DNA of 5,966 nucleotides from Nitrospirota bacterium (GCA_016208845.1 JACQXH010000122.1:1-5966); one strand, 5' to 3'. Positions 1 through 5,455 are shown, counted from the stretch's first letter. Numbers and translations: made by a program. The notes: generated from the sequence alone by a model not told the origin.

Positions 1-1
1 C

Positions 2-91
2 CCTACAAAGCATTTAGAGAGATACACTCATGCTATAGCAGGAGCGATTATCTGTATCTGCGGTATCTCAATCTTGGTTTTTGGCCTGTAA
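2..91 (+). CDS. C-terminal end of a membrane protein (possibly a metal or sulfite permease), partial
   Basis: The frame starting at base 2 is open to a TAA at 89-91 and gives 29 residues: a short polar stretch with KHLERYTHAIAG, then a hydrophobic segment rich in I, C, V and L ending in FGL. This is a plausible last transmembrane helix. The pattern of a polar ERY-x-H turn followed by a final helix recalls the C-termini of NicO/RcnA-type nickel exporters or TauE/SafE-like permeases, but that comparison is from memory and rests on under 30 residues. The frame starting at base 1 is also open, for longer, but its product is not hydrophobic and runs into the repeat at 106. The gene continues beyond the left edge. 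Confidence 0.45.
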   Translation, partial: PTKHLERYTHAIAGAIICICGISILVFGL

Positions 92-102
92 TTGTTAATT
101 AC

Positions 103-162
103 TTTGCCACGGATTAATATAAATTGCAGACTGAATAGTGCTGCGTACATCGTACTTAGTAC
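103..162 (+). repeat. Composite intergenic repeat, left copy
   Basis: This copy contains GCCACGGATTAA (106-117), then a 20-base block (126-145) and a GTAC-rich block (about 144-162). The 20-base block matches the reverse complement of 511-530 at 19 of 20 positions. The GTAC block matches 442-457 in direct orientation at about 14 of 16 positions. The order of modules (GCCACGGAT, then the 20-base block) is mirrored on the other side of the 194-391 gene. It occupies the leader of that gene, leaving about 30 bases before the start codon. No convincing sigma-70 promoter was found here. Confidence 0.7.
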
Positions 163-193
163 TTTGTAACAGTTTATTTAAGGATTAAATAAG

Positions 194-391
194 ATGAACG
201 AACTTGACAAACTGAAACACCTCATTGAACACTGGATGGAGCACAATGAAGACCATGTGAAGACTTATGCGGAGTGGGCTTTAAAGGCTGAGTCTATGGG
301 CAAAAAAGAATTATCCGCTGTCCTCAGAGAAATCGCAGAAGACAATAAAAAACTCGAGGCATTATTTAAAAAGGCATTAAAGAATATTTAA
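194..391 (+). CDS. Small histidine-ladder helical protein of unknown function
   Basis: This 65-residue acidic/basic mixed protein has no signal peptide and no membrane segment, so it is probably cytoplasmic. It looks like two amphipathic helices: residues about 2-32 and 36-63, the second rich in K, E, L and A. Histidines 9, 13, 17 and 21 are spaced exactly four residues apart and would line one face of the first helix, interleaved with E12, E16, E19 and D20. This is an arrangement suited to binding a metal ion or packing against a metal protein. Similar short HW-x-EHN-x-x-H proteins are, from memory, found near metal transporters in anaerobes and archaea; the name of that family is not certain. 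AAGGA at 180-184 lies about nine bases before the ATG and supports this start. The preceding truncated membrane protein reads in the same direction 102 bases upstream, so the two could be co-transcribed. Function is not assigned. Confidence 0.8.
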   Translation: MNELDKLKHLIEHWMEHNEDHVKTYAEWALKAESMGKKELSAVLREIAEDNKKLEALFKKALKNI

Positions 392-408
392 ACAATAAAA
401 AGGATTTA

Positions 409-564
409 TTGCCACAGATGAACCTGTTCATCGTACTACGTACCTCGTACATAGTACCCCGTTACTGATCATTCTTTCACGATGTACGATCTACGAAGTA
501 CCAGGCATTTCGCAGCACGATTCAGTCTGCTATCCGTGCCTATCCGTGAAAATCCGTGGCTAAT
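409..564. repeat. Composite palindromic repeat between convergent genes
   Basis: Its ends are inverted: TTGCCACAGATGAAC at 409-423, and three ATCCGTG-type units at 532-563 ending in ATCCGTGGCTAA. Inside are two GTAC-rich blocks (432-457 and 479-502) and the 20-base block at 511-530 that is an inverted near-identical copy of 126-145. The element fills the whole gap between the convergent genes ending at 391 and 575. A transcript from either side could fold it into a hairpin, so it may serve as a two-way terminator or mRNA end. There is no transposase and no clear target-site duplication. With the gap (392-574) accounted for, no other gene is seen here. Confidence 0.75.
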
Positions 565-574
565 TACTATTATA

Positions 575-1177
575 CTACAGCCCCTGTTTTACCGCATCTG
601 TGATTATATTGGCAGGACTTTGCAACGGACCCAGGGGGTTATTGTTTTCATGGTTCTCATCTATCAGAGGTTTACCGCCCCATAGCTTATATACGACAGT
701 ATTATTGACCGTGATGACAAGAGCATTCACTTCCCATCCTGATTCTTCTGTCTGGCGTTTGAAATTAAAGAGGTCCATTACTACATTGCCGTTACGTTTC
801 CTCGCAATGTTTTTTAACTGAATTTCATAAGCGCGGCAATCTGTCTTTGCGTTAATACATGCCTGGATCCCATTATCAAGGTCTTCTTTTTTGATGGAAG
901 GGTTGAACATAAAATGCTGTATTATGTCCAGATAAGTCAGGATCCTGATATTAGGGGTAGAAAAGGGATCGAAACCGAGTTGCCGCAACTCCTCGGTAGT
1001 TGTCTTGTAAGGGATTATTTTCTCAAAAGCCGCCATACCTTCATTAAAAGTCGCCCAGTGTGTCTTTGTTGCTTCCTTTGAACTGGGAAGTAATGAACGG
1101 CATCCGGACATATTAAAGCACATAATAAAGATGACAAACAGAAGCATTTTTTTATTTGAAAATATGATGCTTTCCAT
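575..1177 (-). CDS. Predicted lipoprotein of unknown function
   Basis: From the ATG at 1177 the product has 200 residues. It has an N-terminal lipoprotein signal: charged KK at 9-10, a hydrophobic run LLFVIFIMCFN, and the lipobox M-S-G-C with Cys26 as the lipidated residue. Arg follows the Cys, which by the usual +2 rule points to the outer membrane. The mature part has a segment reading TTEELRQLGFDPF, then a Cys-containing middle (about 105-115) and a strand-rich C-terminal half with GWEVNALVITVNNTVVY. The alternation resembles small BamE/SmpA-like folds, but I do not recognise the family. The reading frame extends to a TTG at 1195, but that start would overlap the likely -10 box. The ATG at 1147 would lose the lysines of the signal peptide. 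No strong ribosome site precedes 1177, so the message may be nearly leaderless. It is divergent from hemW and ends beside the repeat at 409-564. Confidence 0.8.
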   Translation of the reverse strand: MESIIFSNKKMLLFVIFIMCFNMSGCRSLLPSSKEATKTHWATFNEGMAAFEKIIPYKTTTEELRQLGFDPFSTPNIRILTYLDIIQHFMFNPSIKKEDLDNGIQACINAKTDCRAYEIQLKNIARKRNGNVVMDLFNFKRQTEESGWEVNALVITVNNTVVYKLWGGKPLIDENHENNNPLGPLQSPANIITDAVKQGL

Positions 1178-1185
1178 ATAATAAA

Positions 1186-1213
1186 ATTGTATCAAATATA
1201 TTCATCTTGTCAA
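1186..1213 (-). promoter_or_regulatory. Sigma-70-type promoter of the lipoprotein gene
   Basis: Read on the minus strand, a perfect TTGACA (1208-1213) is followed after 16 bases by TACAAT (1186-1191). Initiation would fall near 1178-1180, just before the ATG at 1177. This placement argues against the upstream TTG codon at 1195 and for a very short leader. Confidence 0.55.
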
Positions 1214-1218
1214 GTGAA

Positions 1219-1245
1219 TTGACCTTGCTGAATATATGCTAAAAT
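1219..1245 (+). promoter_or_regulatory. Possible sigma-70-type promoter of hemW
   Basis: TTGACC (1219-1224) is followed, after a short 15-base spacer, by TAAAAT (1240-1245). Initiation would be expected near 1252, only a few bases before the hemW ATG at 1255. That agrees with the absence of any ribosome binding site and would make a leaderless message. The -35 box lies within a few bases of the divergent promoter's -35 box, so the two promoters could compete or share a regulator. Confidence 0.35.
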
Positions 1246-1254
1246 AAACATCAT

Positions 1255-2439
1255 ATGCCGATTTCCCTCTACGTTCATATCCCGTTTTGTCTGAATAGAT
1301 GCATCTACTGTGATTTTGTATCAGGCATTTATACGCAGGAGAAGGCAGATGCCTATCTCAGGGCATTGAAAGGGGAGCTTCTGAATATCCCTTCAGATAA
1401 GATTTTTTCGAGTCTCTACATTGGGGGGGGTACACCCACCTCTCTTTCATCTGACAAATTATCTGAATTGCTGTCTCATATTTTCACCAGCCATCGTTTT
1501 GAAGGAGATTATGAAGCTACGATCGAGGCGAATCCCGGTACGATAGACAGGGACAAATTAAAAATAATACGTTCTTCAGGGTTAAACAGGATAAGCATCG
1601 GCATTCAGTCATTCAACAATAAAGAACTCGCTATTCTCGGCAGGGTCCATTCATCAGAAGAGGCGGAACAGGCTGTCTATCATGCAAGGGAGTCAGGTTT
1701 TGAAAATATCGGGATAGACCTTATGTACGGGATTCCGGGACAGGACCTCAGCAGCTGGAAGGAGACGCTGAAGAAAGCAGTAAGTCTTAACCCAAAACAC
1801 ATTTCAACCTATGAGCTGACAGTAGAGAAGGGGACATTGCTTTATGAGTATTTAAATAACCCCCCTTTAATTCCTCTCTTAGATAAGGGGGGATACCGGG
1901 GGGTTATGAACTTATCCGGCGGTGGGAAGATGGAGAGACCATCGGAAAATATAATAATTGAAATGTACAATCATGTCATTGATTATTTAAGCGCAGAAGG
2001 TATTGTTCATTATGAAATATCGAATTTTGCAAAGCCCGGTTATTTTTGCAGGCATAACCTTAATTATTGGGACAGGGAAGAATATTATGGCGCTGGCATA
2101 GGAGCGCATTCTTTTATTGAGGGAAGAAGGTTATGCAATACTTCTGTCCTTGAGGATTACATCCATTTGTTATCAGCAAATAAAAGTCCGGTCATAGAAA
2201 CTGAGGACATATCCGGTAGCAAGGCTATGTTTGAGACTATTTTCCTTGGGTTAAGAAGGACTAAGGGGATAAACTATAGAGATTTTCAAGAGGCTTACGG
2301 TCAGAATTTTCTGACGCTGTATAATAAAGAAATAAGCGACCTGCAGGAGCAGGGACTTATTGAGCATGACGGACGCAACATCAGGCTGAGCAGAAAGGGG
2401 TTGCTGCTGTCGAACGAGGTTTTCATGAAATTCATGTAA
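1255..2439 (+). CDS. hemW: Radical SAM heme chaperone HemW (formerly called HemN-like coproporphyrinogen oxidase)
   Basis: HemW proteins bind a [4Fe-4S] cluster, SAM and heme, and act in heme trafficking; they lack the oxidase activity of true HemN. Visible marks: the N-terminus YVHIPFC with Cys12, Cys16 and Cys19 in CX3CX2C followed by DF; GGGTPT at 57-62; EANPGT; RISIGIQSFN; GIDLMYGIPGQ around 153-163; HNLNYW at 267-272; and a C-terminal winged-helix-like tail ending GLLLSNEVFMKFM. The C-X3-C-X2-C-D-F and HNxxYW motifs separate HemW from HemN. Length is 394 residues against roughly 375-380 for the family. The excess is explained by an in-frame repeat insertion coding for residues 202-217 and a few following residues, in the loop after TLLYEYL and before ERPSENIIIEMY. 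No ribosome site precedes the ATG, yet the start matches the family N-terminus exactly. A run of eight G at 1423-1430 within the GGG codons is a possible slippage site. Confidence 0.93.
   Translation: MPISLYVHIPFCLNRCIYCDFVSGIYTQEKADAYLRALKGELLNIPSDKIFSSLYIGGGTPTSLSSDKLSELLSHIFTSHRFEGDYEATIEANPGTIDRDKLKIIRSSGLNRISIGIQSFNNKELAILGRVHSSEEAEQAVYHARESGFENIGIDLMYGIPGQDLSSWKETLKKAVSLNPKHISTYELTVEKGTLLYEYLNNPPLIPLLDKGGYRGVMNLSGGGKMERPSENIIIEMYNHVIDYLSAEGIVHYEISNFAKPGYFCRHNLNYWDREEYYGAGIGAHSFIEGRRLCNTSVLEDYIHLLSANKSPVIETEDISGSKAMFETIFLGLRRTKGINYRDFQEAYGQNFLTLYNKEISDLQEQGLIEHDGRNIRLSRKGLLLSNEVFMKFM
1856..1907. repeat. C-rich/G-rich palindromic repeat inserted in frame in hemW
   Basis: ATAACCCCCC (1856-1865) and GGGGGGTTAT (1898-1907) are perfect 10-base inverted repeats. 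A second, imperfect stem lies inside: CCTCTCTTA with TAAGGGGGG, separated by GAT. The 48 bases 1858-1905 are exactly 16 codons and read NPPLIPLLDKGGYRGV. This peptide pattern (NPPL-x-P-x-x-x-KGG-x-x-GV) is the known translation product of a widespread bacterial intergenic repeat family, so here the element sits inside a conserved gene without breaking the frame. Confidence 0.85.
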
Positions 2440-2457
2440 AATTAAGTTTTTTCTTCA

Positions 2458-2487
2458 TTTACATATCTTAAAGTAGTAAAATATATA
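2458..2487 (+). promoter_or_regulatory. Weak candidate promoter for the ahbD group
   Basis: TTTACA (2458-2463) and TATATA (2482-2487) are 18 bases apart, just after the hemW stop. A transcript from here would carry the whole hairpin repeat at 2494-2627 in its leader. AT-rich sequence makes chance matches likely, and read-through from hemW is equally possible. Confidence 0.25.
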
Positions 2488-2493
2488 TAAGAG

Positions 2494-2627
2494 TTTTGCC
2501 ACGGATGAACACAGATTTAATAAATCAGAATTTATGAAGTTAGGAAGTTGAGAAGTTGTGATTTTAATCTTCTTATTTTCTCAATTTCACTCCATATCCG
2601 TGTCCATCTGCGTAAATCAGCGGCTGA
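2494..2627. repeat. Inverted intergenic repeat upstream of ahbD
   Basis: The left arm (2494-2518) reads TTTTGCCACGGATGAACACA and onward. The right arm (2593-2627) holds ATCCGTGTCC, ATCTGCGTAA and ATCAGCGGCT in a 10-base rhythm. An inner stem pairs GAAGTTGAGAA with TTCTCAATTTC, imperfectly. The element fills most of the 211-base gap between hemW and ahbD and would fold into a long hairpin in a transcript. No gene is seen in this gap. Confidence 0.75.
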
Positions 2628-2650
2628 CTATGCTTTTTTAGAATAATAAA

Positions 2651-3742
2651 ATGACAACAAAATTCGAACCAAAATGGATCGCATGGGAAATAACCAGAAG
2701 GTGCAATCTCAAGTGTGTGCACTGCCGTTCTTCTTCAGAGATGGTAGTGCAGGAGCATCCTGATTTCCCCATAGAGGAAGCACGCAGGGTCATCGATGAT
2801 ATATCAAGTTATGCCAAACCAGTAATTGTGCTCTCCGGCGGAGAACCGCTCTTAAGGAAAGATGTATTTGACATTGCAAGATACGGCACAGAAAAAGGCC
2901 TGCGGATGTGCCTTGCAACCAATGGCACTTTTGTCACCGATGATATATGCGCAAAGATCAAGGAGTCTGGAATAAGGATCGTTTCATTGAGTCTTGACGG
3001 TGCTTCAGAGGAAGTCCATGATGATTTCAGATCACAGAAAGGCGCATTTTCAGGGACAGTAAATGCCGCTAAATTATTCAAGAAGTACGGCATTGAGTTT
3101 ATCATAAATTCCTCTTTTACAAAACGGAACCAGGCAGAGATCCCAAAGGTCTACAGGCTTGCAAAAGAGCTTGGCGCAACTGCATGGTACATGTTCATGA
3201 TCGTTCCGACAGGCAGGGGCGAAGAGATAATGAATGAGCTTATCTCAAAAGAAGATTACGAGGAATTGCTTGAGTGGCACTATGAGATGGAGAAGAAAGA
3301 AAAAGATATGCTCGTCCGGCCTACGTGTGCGCCGCACTATTACAGGGTCGTGCTTCAGAGATCAAAACAAAAGGGCGAGAAGTTCGAACGCAGGTCCCTG
3401 AAATTTTCAACCGGTGGCGCTAAAGGATGCATTGCCGGTCAGATCATAGCATTGATCGATGTGGATGGAAATGTCCTGCCATGCAGTTATTTCCCCAAAG
3501 CAGCCGGCAATATCAGGGAGAAATCTTTTAAGGACATATGGGAGAATTCAGAGCTGTTCAGGGAATTGAGGGATTTTAAAAAATACAAAGGCAAATGCGG
3601 ATCCTGCGAATATATAAATGTATGCGGCGGCTGCAGGGCAAGGTCCTATTCGATATATGGTGATTACCTTGCAGAAGAGCCTTCTTGTCAATATATACCA
3701 CGCAGATTAGCACAGATAAAAAAGAACTCAGATGATCACTGA
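2651..3742 (+). CDS. ahbD: AhbD-type radical SAM/SPASM heme synthase
   Basis: AhbD converts Fe-coproporphyrin III (coproheme) to heme b by oxidative decarboxylation of two propionates, in the cytoplasm, using SAM and iron-sulfur clusters. The 363-residue length fits. The radical SAM cluster motif is Cys18, Cys22, Cys25 in TRRCNLKCVHCR; the SAM-binding LSGGEPLLR follows near 61-69, then LATNGTF and LSLDGAS. TCAPHYYR (225-232, Cys226) and the C-terminal SPASM region are typical of AhbD: Cys260, Cys278, then C-x-x-C and C-x-x-C at 316, 319, 325 and 328 in GKCGSCEY and CGGCRARSY, then GDYLAEEPSC with Cys346. CHCR rather than CHCY after the cluster argues against AhbC and NirJ, though these relatives cannot be excluded without a tree. 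An in-frame TAG just upstream makes the ATG at 2651 the only reasonable start; no ribosome site precedes it. The last four codons and the stop lie at or in a repeat arm and overlap the next gene by 11 bases. Confidence 0.8.
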   Translation: MTTKFEPKWIAWEITRRCNLKCVHCRSSSEMVVQEHPDFPIEEARRVIDDISSYAKPVIVLSGGEPLLRKDVFDIARYGTEKGLRMCLATNGTFVTDDICAKIKESGIRIVSLSLDGASEEVHDDFRSQKGAFSGTVNAAKLFKKYGIEFIINSSFTKRNQAEIPKVYRLAKELGATAWYMFMIVPTGRGEEIMNELISKEDYEELLEWHYEMEKKEKDMLVRPTCAPHYYRVVLQRSKQKGEKFERRSLKFSTGGAKGCIAGQIIALIDVDGNVLPCSYFPKAAGNIREKSFKDIWENSELFRELRDFKKYKGKCGSCEYINVCGGCRARSYSIYGDYLAEEPSCQYIPRRLAQIKKNSDDH

Positions 3743-4124
3743 TGAAAAACAGATGGACACAGAGAAATATATTTATAAAGATTTAACGTATAAAATTATA
3801 GGAGTTATTTATGAGGTTCATAGGGAAATTATTTATCATAAGGCTATTGCTATCGAGCTTTCTGAAAAGGGGATCTCTTTTGCTGAAGAAAAACCTATAG
3901 ATGTTAAATACAAAGGAAAGAAAATAGGGATATATAAGCCAGACTTCATAATCGAAGATAAGATCATTTTGGAAATTAAAGTTGCACCTGCTATAACCAA
4001 GACTATGAGGGATCAGGTTTATTATTACGTGAAAGGCACAAGATATAAACTTGTACTTCTTGTGAACTTTGGGACAAGTAAAGTAGGGATAAAAAGATTA
4101 ATATATAGTGGAGATACGGATTAG
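3732..4124 (+). CDS. GxxExxY-family protein (PD-(D/E)XK nuclease-like), divergent copy
   Basis: Proteins of this family are about 125 residues, have a restriction-nuclease-like fold and no established function. Seen here: IYKDLTYKIIGVIYEVHRE (14-32), EEKPIDVKYKGK, a likely active-site Asp71 in YKPDFIIEDK, Glu81-Ile-Lys83 in LEIK, a helix with RDQVYYYVK, and LLVNFG. The acidic and lysine residues expected of the nuclease fold are kept. The loop that names the family is not: usual members read EVH-x-x-LGPGF-x-E-x-x-Y, while this one reads EVHREIIYHKAIAIEL, about seven residues shorter and lacking the G and E. The first ATG (3732) overlaps ahbD. The in-frame ATG at 3753 (Met8) is an equally likely start, since the domain begins at about residue 14 and the first residues are translated repeat sequence. 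Neither start has a good ribosome site. Repeat arms on both sides suggest that the gene travels with the repeats. Confidence 0.75.
   Translation: MITDEKQMDTEKYIYKDLTYKIIGVIYEVHREIIYHKAIAIELSEKGISFAEEKPIDVKYKGKKIGIYKPDFIIEDKIILEIKVAPAITKTMRDQVYYYVKGTRYKLVLLVNFGTSKVGIKRLIYSGDTD
3736..3763 (+). repeat. Repeat arm spanning the ahbD stop and the start of the GxxExxY gene
   Basis: CACTGATGAAAAACAGATGG followed by ACACAGA is a diverged copy of the GCCACGGATGAACACAGAT arm seen at 2498-2516 and elsewhere. It contains the last codon and TGA stop of ahbD and codes for ITDEKQMDTE-like residues of the next protein. Confidence 0.55.
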
Positions 4125-4150
4125 GAGGAAATATCTGCGATCATATGTAA

Positions 4151-4177
4151 TAAATCTGTGGTTATCTGTGTTAATGG
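4151..4177 (-). repeat. Repeat arm between the GxxExxY gene and hemE
   Basis: AATCTGTGGTTATCTGTGTT with trailing AATGG is the inverted counterpart of the arm at 3736-3763, again with 10-base spacing between ATCTGTG units. It ends directly against the hemE ribosome site. With the upstream arm it brackets the GxxExxY gene. Confidence 0.6.
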
Positions 4178-4180
4178 AGG
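4176..4180 (+). promoter_or_regulatory. Ribosome binding site deciding the hemE start
   Basis: GGAGG lies four bases before the ATG at 4185. The frame is open upstream to a GTG at 4158, but that codon lies in a repeat arm and has no ribosome site. A second strong AGGAGGA at 4123-4129 overlaps the previous stop codon but is followed only by an ATG-TAA pair at 4144-4149, so it starts no gene. Confidence 0.7.
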
Positions 4181-4184
4181 CAAA

Positions 4185-5234
4185 ATGAACGATACGTTTT
4201 TAAAGGCGTGCCGGGGTGAAAATACAGACTATACGCCTGTGTGGATAATGAGGCAGGCCGGAAGATATTTAAAGCAATATCAGAAGATAAGAAAGAAGGT
4301 CGATTTTCTCACTCTGTGCAAGACACCTGAACTTGCGGCTGAGGTAACGATACAGCCGATAGATGCCCTGGGCGTGGATGCTGCTATTTTATTCTCTGAT
4401 ATCCTGATCCCCGTAGAGGCAATGGGCATGGACCTTAAATTCCTTGAGAAAAAAGGCCCGGTACTGAATCCCCCGATCCGTGACAGGGACTCATTGAAAA
4501 GACTTTCCGTGCCTAACCCCGAGCGGGATTTGAATTTTGTTATGGAGACTATAAAAATCCTGAGACGGGAGCTTGATGGTAGAGTGCCGCTCATTGGTTT
4601 TTCAGGCGCGCCCTTTACAATGGCTACTTATATGATAGAGGGGGGGTCTTCAAAAAATTTCCTTCACACAAAGAGGATGATCTTCCAGTCGCCTGATCTA
4701 TATAAGGCATTGATGGATAAGATCACAAAGACGGTTATTGAATATCTTAAATCCCAGATAAGCGCCGGCGCGCAGGCTGTTCAGCTGTTTGATACATGGG
4801 CAGGGATCTTTTCGCCCTCTGATTACAAAGAATATGTACTGCTTTACGTGACTCATGTCATTGATGAACTTAAGAGCTGGCAGGCGTCTAAAAAAATTGC
4901 TGTGCCTGTTATTTATTTTGTCGGCGAATGCGGCGGGCTGCTTGAACATATGAAAAGCGCAGGCGCTGATGTTTATGGAATTGACTGGAGGATCAATCTG
5001 GACGATGCCATAAAAAGGCTTGGAACCCGCACAGTAGTTCAGGGGAATCTGGACCCGGTTGCTTTATTTCTGCCTCAGGAAAAAATTGAACTTCGCGTTA
5101 AGGATATTTTAAAGAGGGCAAAATCGGCCAAAGGTCACATCTTCAATCTTGGCCATGGTGTGCTTCCTGAGACCCCGCCTGAAAATGTCATTGCTTTAGT
5201 GGAAATGGTTCATGCGCATAGCAGGAAACGATAA
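4185..5234 (+). CDS. hemE: Uroporphyrinogen decarboxylase HemE
   Basis: HemE removes four carboxyl groups from the acetate side chains of uroporphyrinogen III to give coproporphyrinogen III, in the cytoplasm, without a cofactor. The 349-residue product spans the whole family. Seen: PVWIMRQAGRYL with Arg23 and Arg27; ILFSDIL with Asp72, the expected pyrrole-binding aspartate; GFSGAPFTMATYMIEGG with Tyr149; GAQAVQLFDTWAG with Thr204; GADVYGIDWRINLDDA; VQGNLDP; and IFNLGHGVLPETPPENV with His324. All key residues are present, so it should be active. The ATG at 4185 is chosen for its GGAGG and because the family begins at MNDTFLKAC. It follows the GxxExxY gene by 60 bases and shares its strand with ahbD and hemW. 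hemH and hemG often follow hemE in related bacteria, but here a repeat cluster and an unrelated sensor gene follow. Confidence 0.96.
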   Translation: MNDTFLKACRGENTDYTPVWIMRQAGRYLKQYQKIRKKVDFLTLCKTPELAAEVTIQPIDALGVDAAILFSDILIPVEAMGMDLKFLEKKGPVLNPPIRDRDSLKRLSVPNPERDLNFVMETIKILRRELDGRVPLIGFSGAPFTMATYMIEGGSSKNFLHTKRMIFQSPDLYKALMDKITKTVIEYLKSQISAGAQAVQLFDTWAGIFSPSDYKEYVLLYVTHVIDELKSWQASKKIAVPVIYFVGECGGLLEHMKSAGADVYGIDWRINLDDAIKRLGTRTVVQGNLDPVALFLPQEKIELRVKDILKRAKSAKGHIFNLGHGVLPETPPENVIALVEMVHAHSRKR

Positions 5235-5238
5235 TTTT

Positions 5239-5455
5239 TAGCCGCGGATTTTCGCGGATTAACACGGATTATTAAAGGCACGGGTCACCTGCAAAACCCG
5301 ATCCCTAACTGCTAACCCCTAATTAATTCTGTGTTTGCCTGTGTTCATCAGTGGTTAAACCTGTTTTGTTATTCAGTTTATCGGTGCTTTCATGCCGAAC
5401 CAAAGGATCCTGTGGACAGGCAGATCCGTGATAATCCGTGTTTATCCGTGGCTAA
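5239..5455. repeat. Cluster of inverted 10-base-period repeats after hemE
   Basis: The left arm (5239-5270) has three units: GCCGCGGATT, TTCGCGGATT, AACACGGATT. The right arm (5422-5455) has ATCCGTGATA, ATCCGTGTTT and ATCCGTGGCT. A third, degenerate minus-type arm lies between them (5325-5357), with TGTGTTTGCC, TGTGTTCATC and AGTGGTTA. Small stems ACGGGT/ACCCG (5280-5300) and CCTGTGGACAGG (5409-5420) also occur. Together these account for most of the gap 5235-5460; no gene is supported there. Confidence 0.75.

Noticed and set aside
92..123. TATAAA at 118-123 as a -10 box for the small gene
   Set aside because: The best -35-like sequences are poor (TTAATT) or wrongly spaced (TTGTTA, 20 bases), and the region is repeat-derived.
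482..685. Plus-strand open frame of 67 codons
   Set aside because: It runs through the repeat at 409-564 and then antisense through the 3' part of the lipoprotein gene; no ribosome site and low-complexity translated repeat.
600..821. Plus-strand open frame of 73 codons
   Set aside because: It lies fully antisense within the lipoprotein gene, which has a signal peptide and promoter; this frame shows no protein features.
2809..3105. Minus-strand open frame of 98 codons
   Set aside because: It is antisense inside ahbD, whose motifs are unambiguous.
4158..4184. GTG start nine codons upstream for hemE
   Set aside because: It lies in a repeat arm without a ribosome site; the ATG at 4185 has GGAGG and matches the family N-terminus.
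4280..4949. Minus-strand open frames at 4280-4594 and 4698-4949
   Set aside because: Both are antisense inside hemE, which is conserved across its whole length.
5280..5300. Possible rho-independent terminator after hemE (ACGGGT/ACCCG stem)
   Set aside because: The stem is short with a ten-base loop and no T-run follows.
5239..5455. Possible CRISPR array
   Set aside because: Units are only 10 bases, occur in inverted pairs and have no unique spacers; they are palindromic intergenic repeats.
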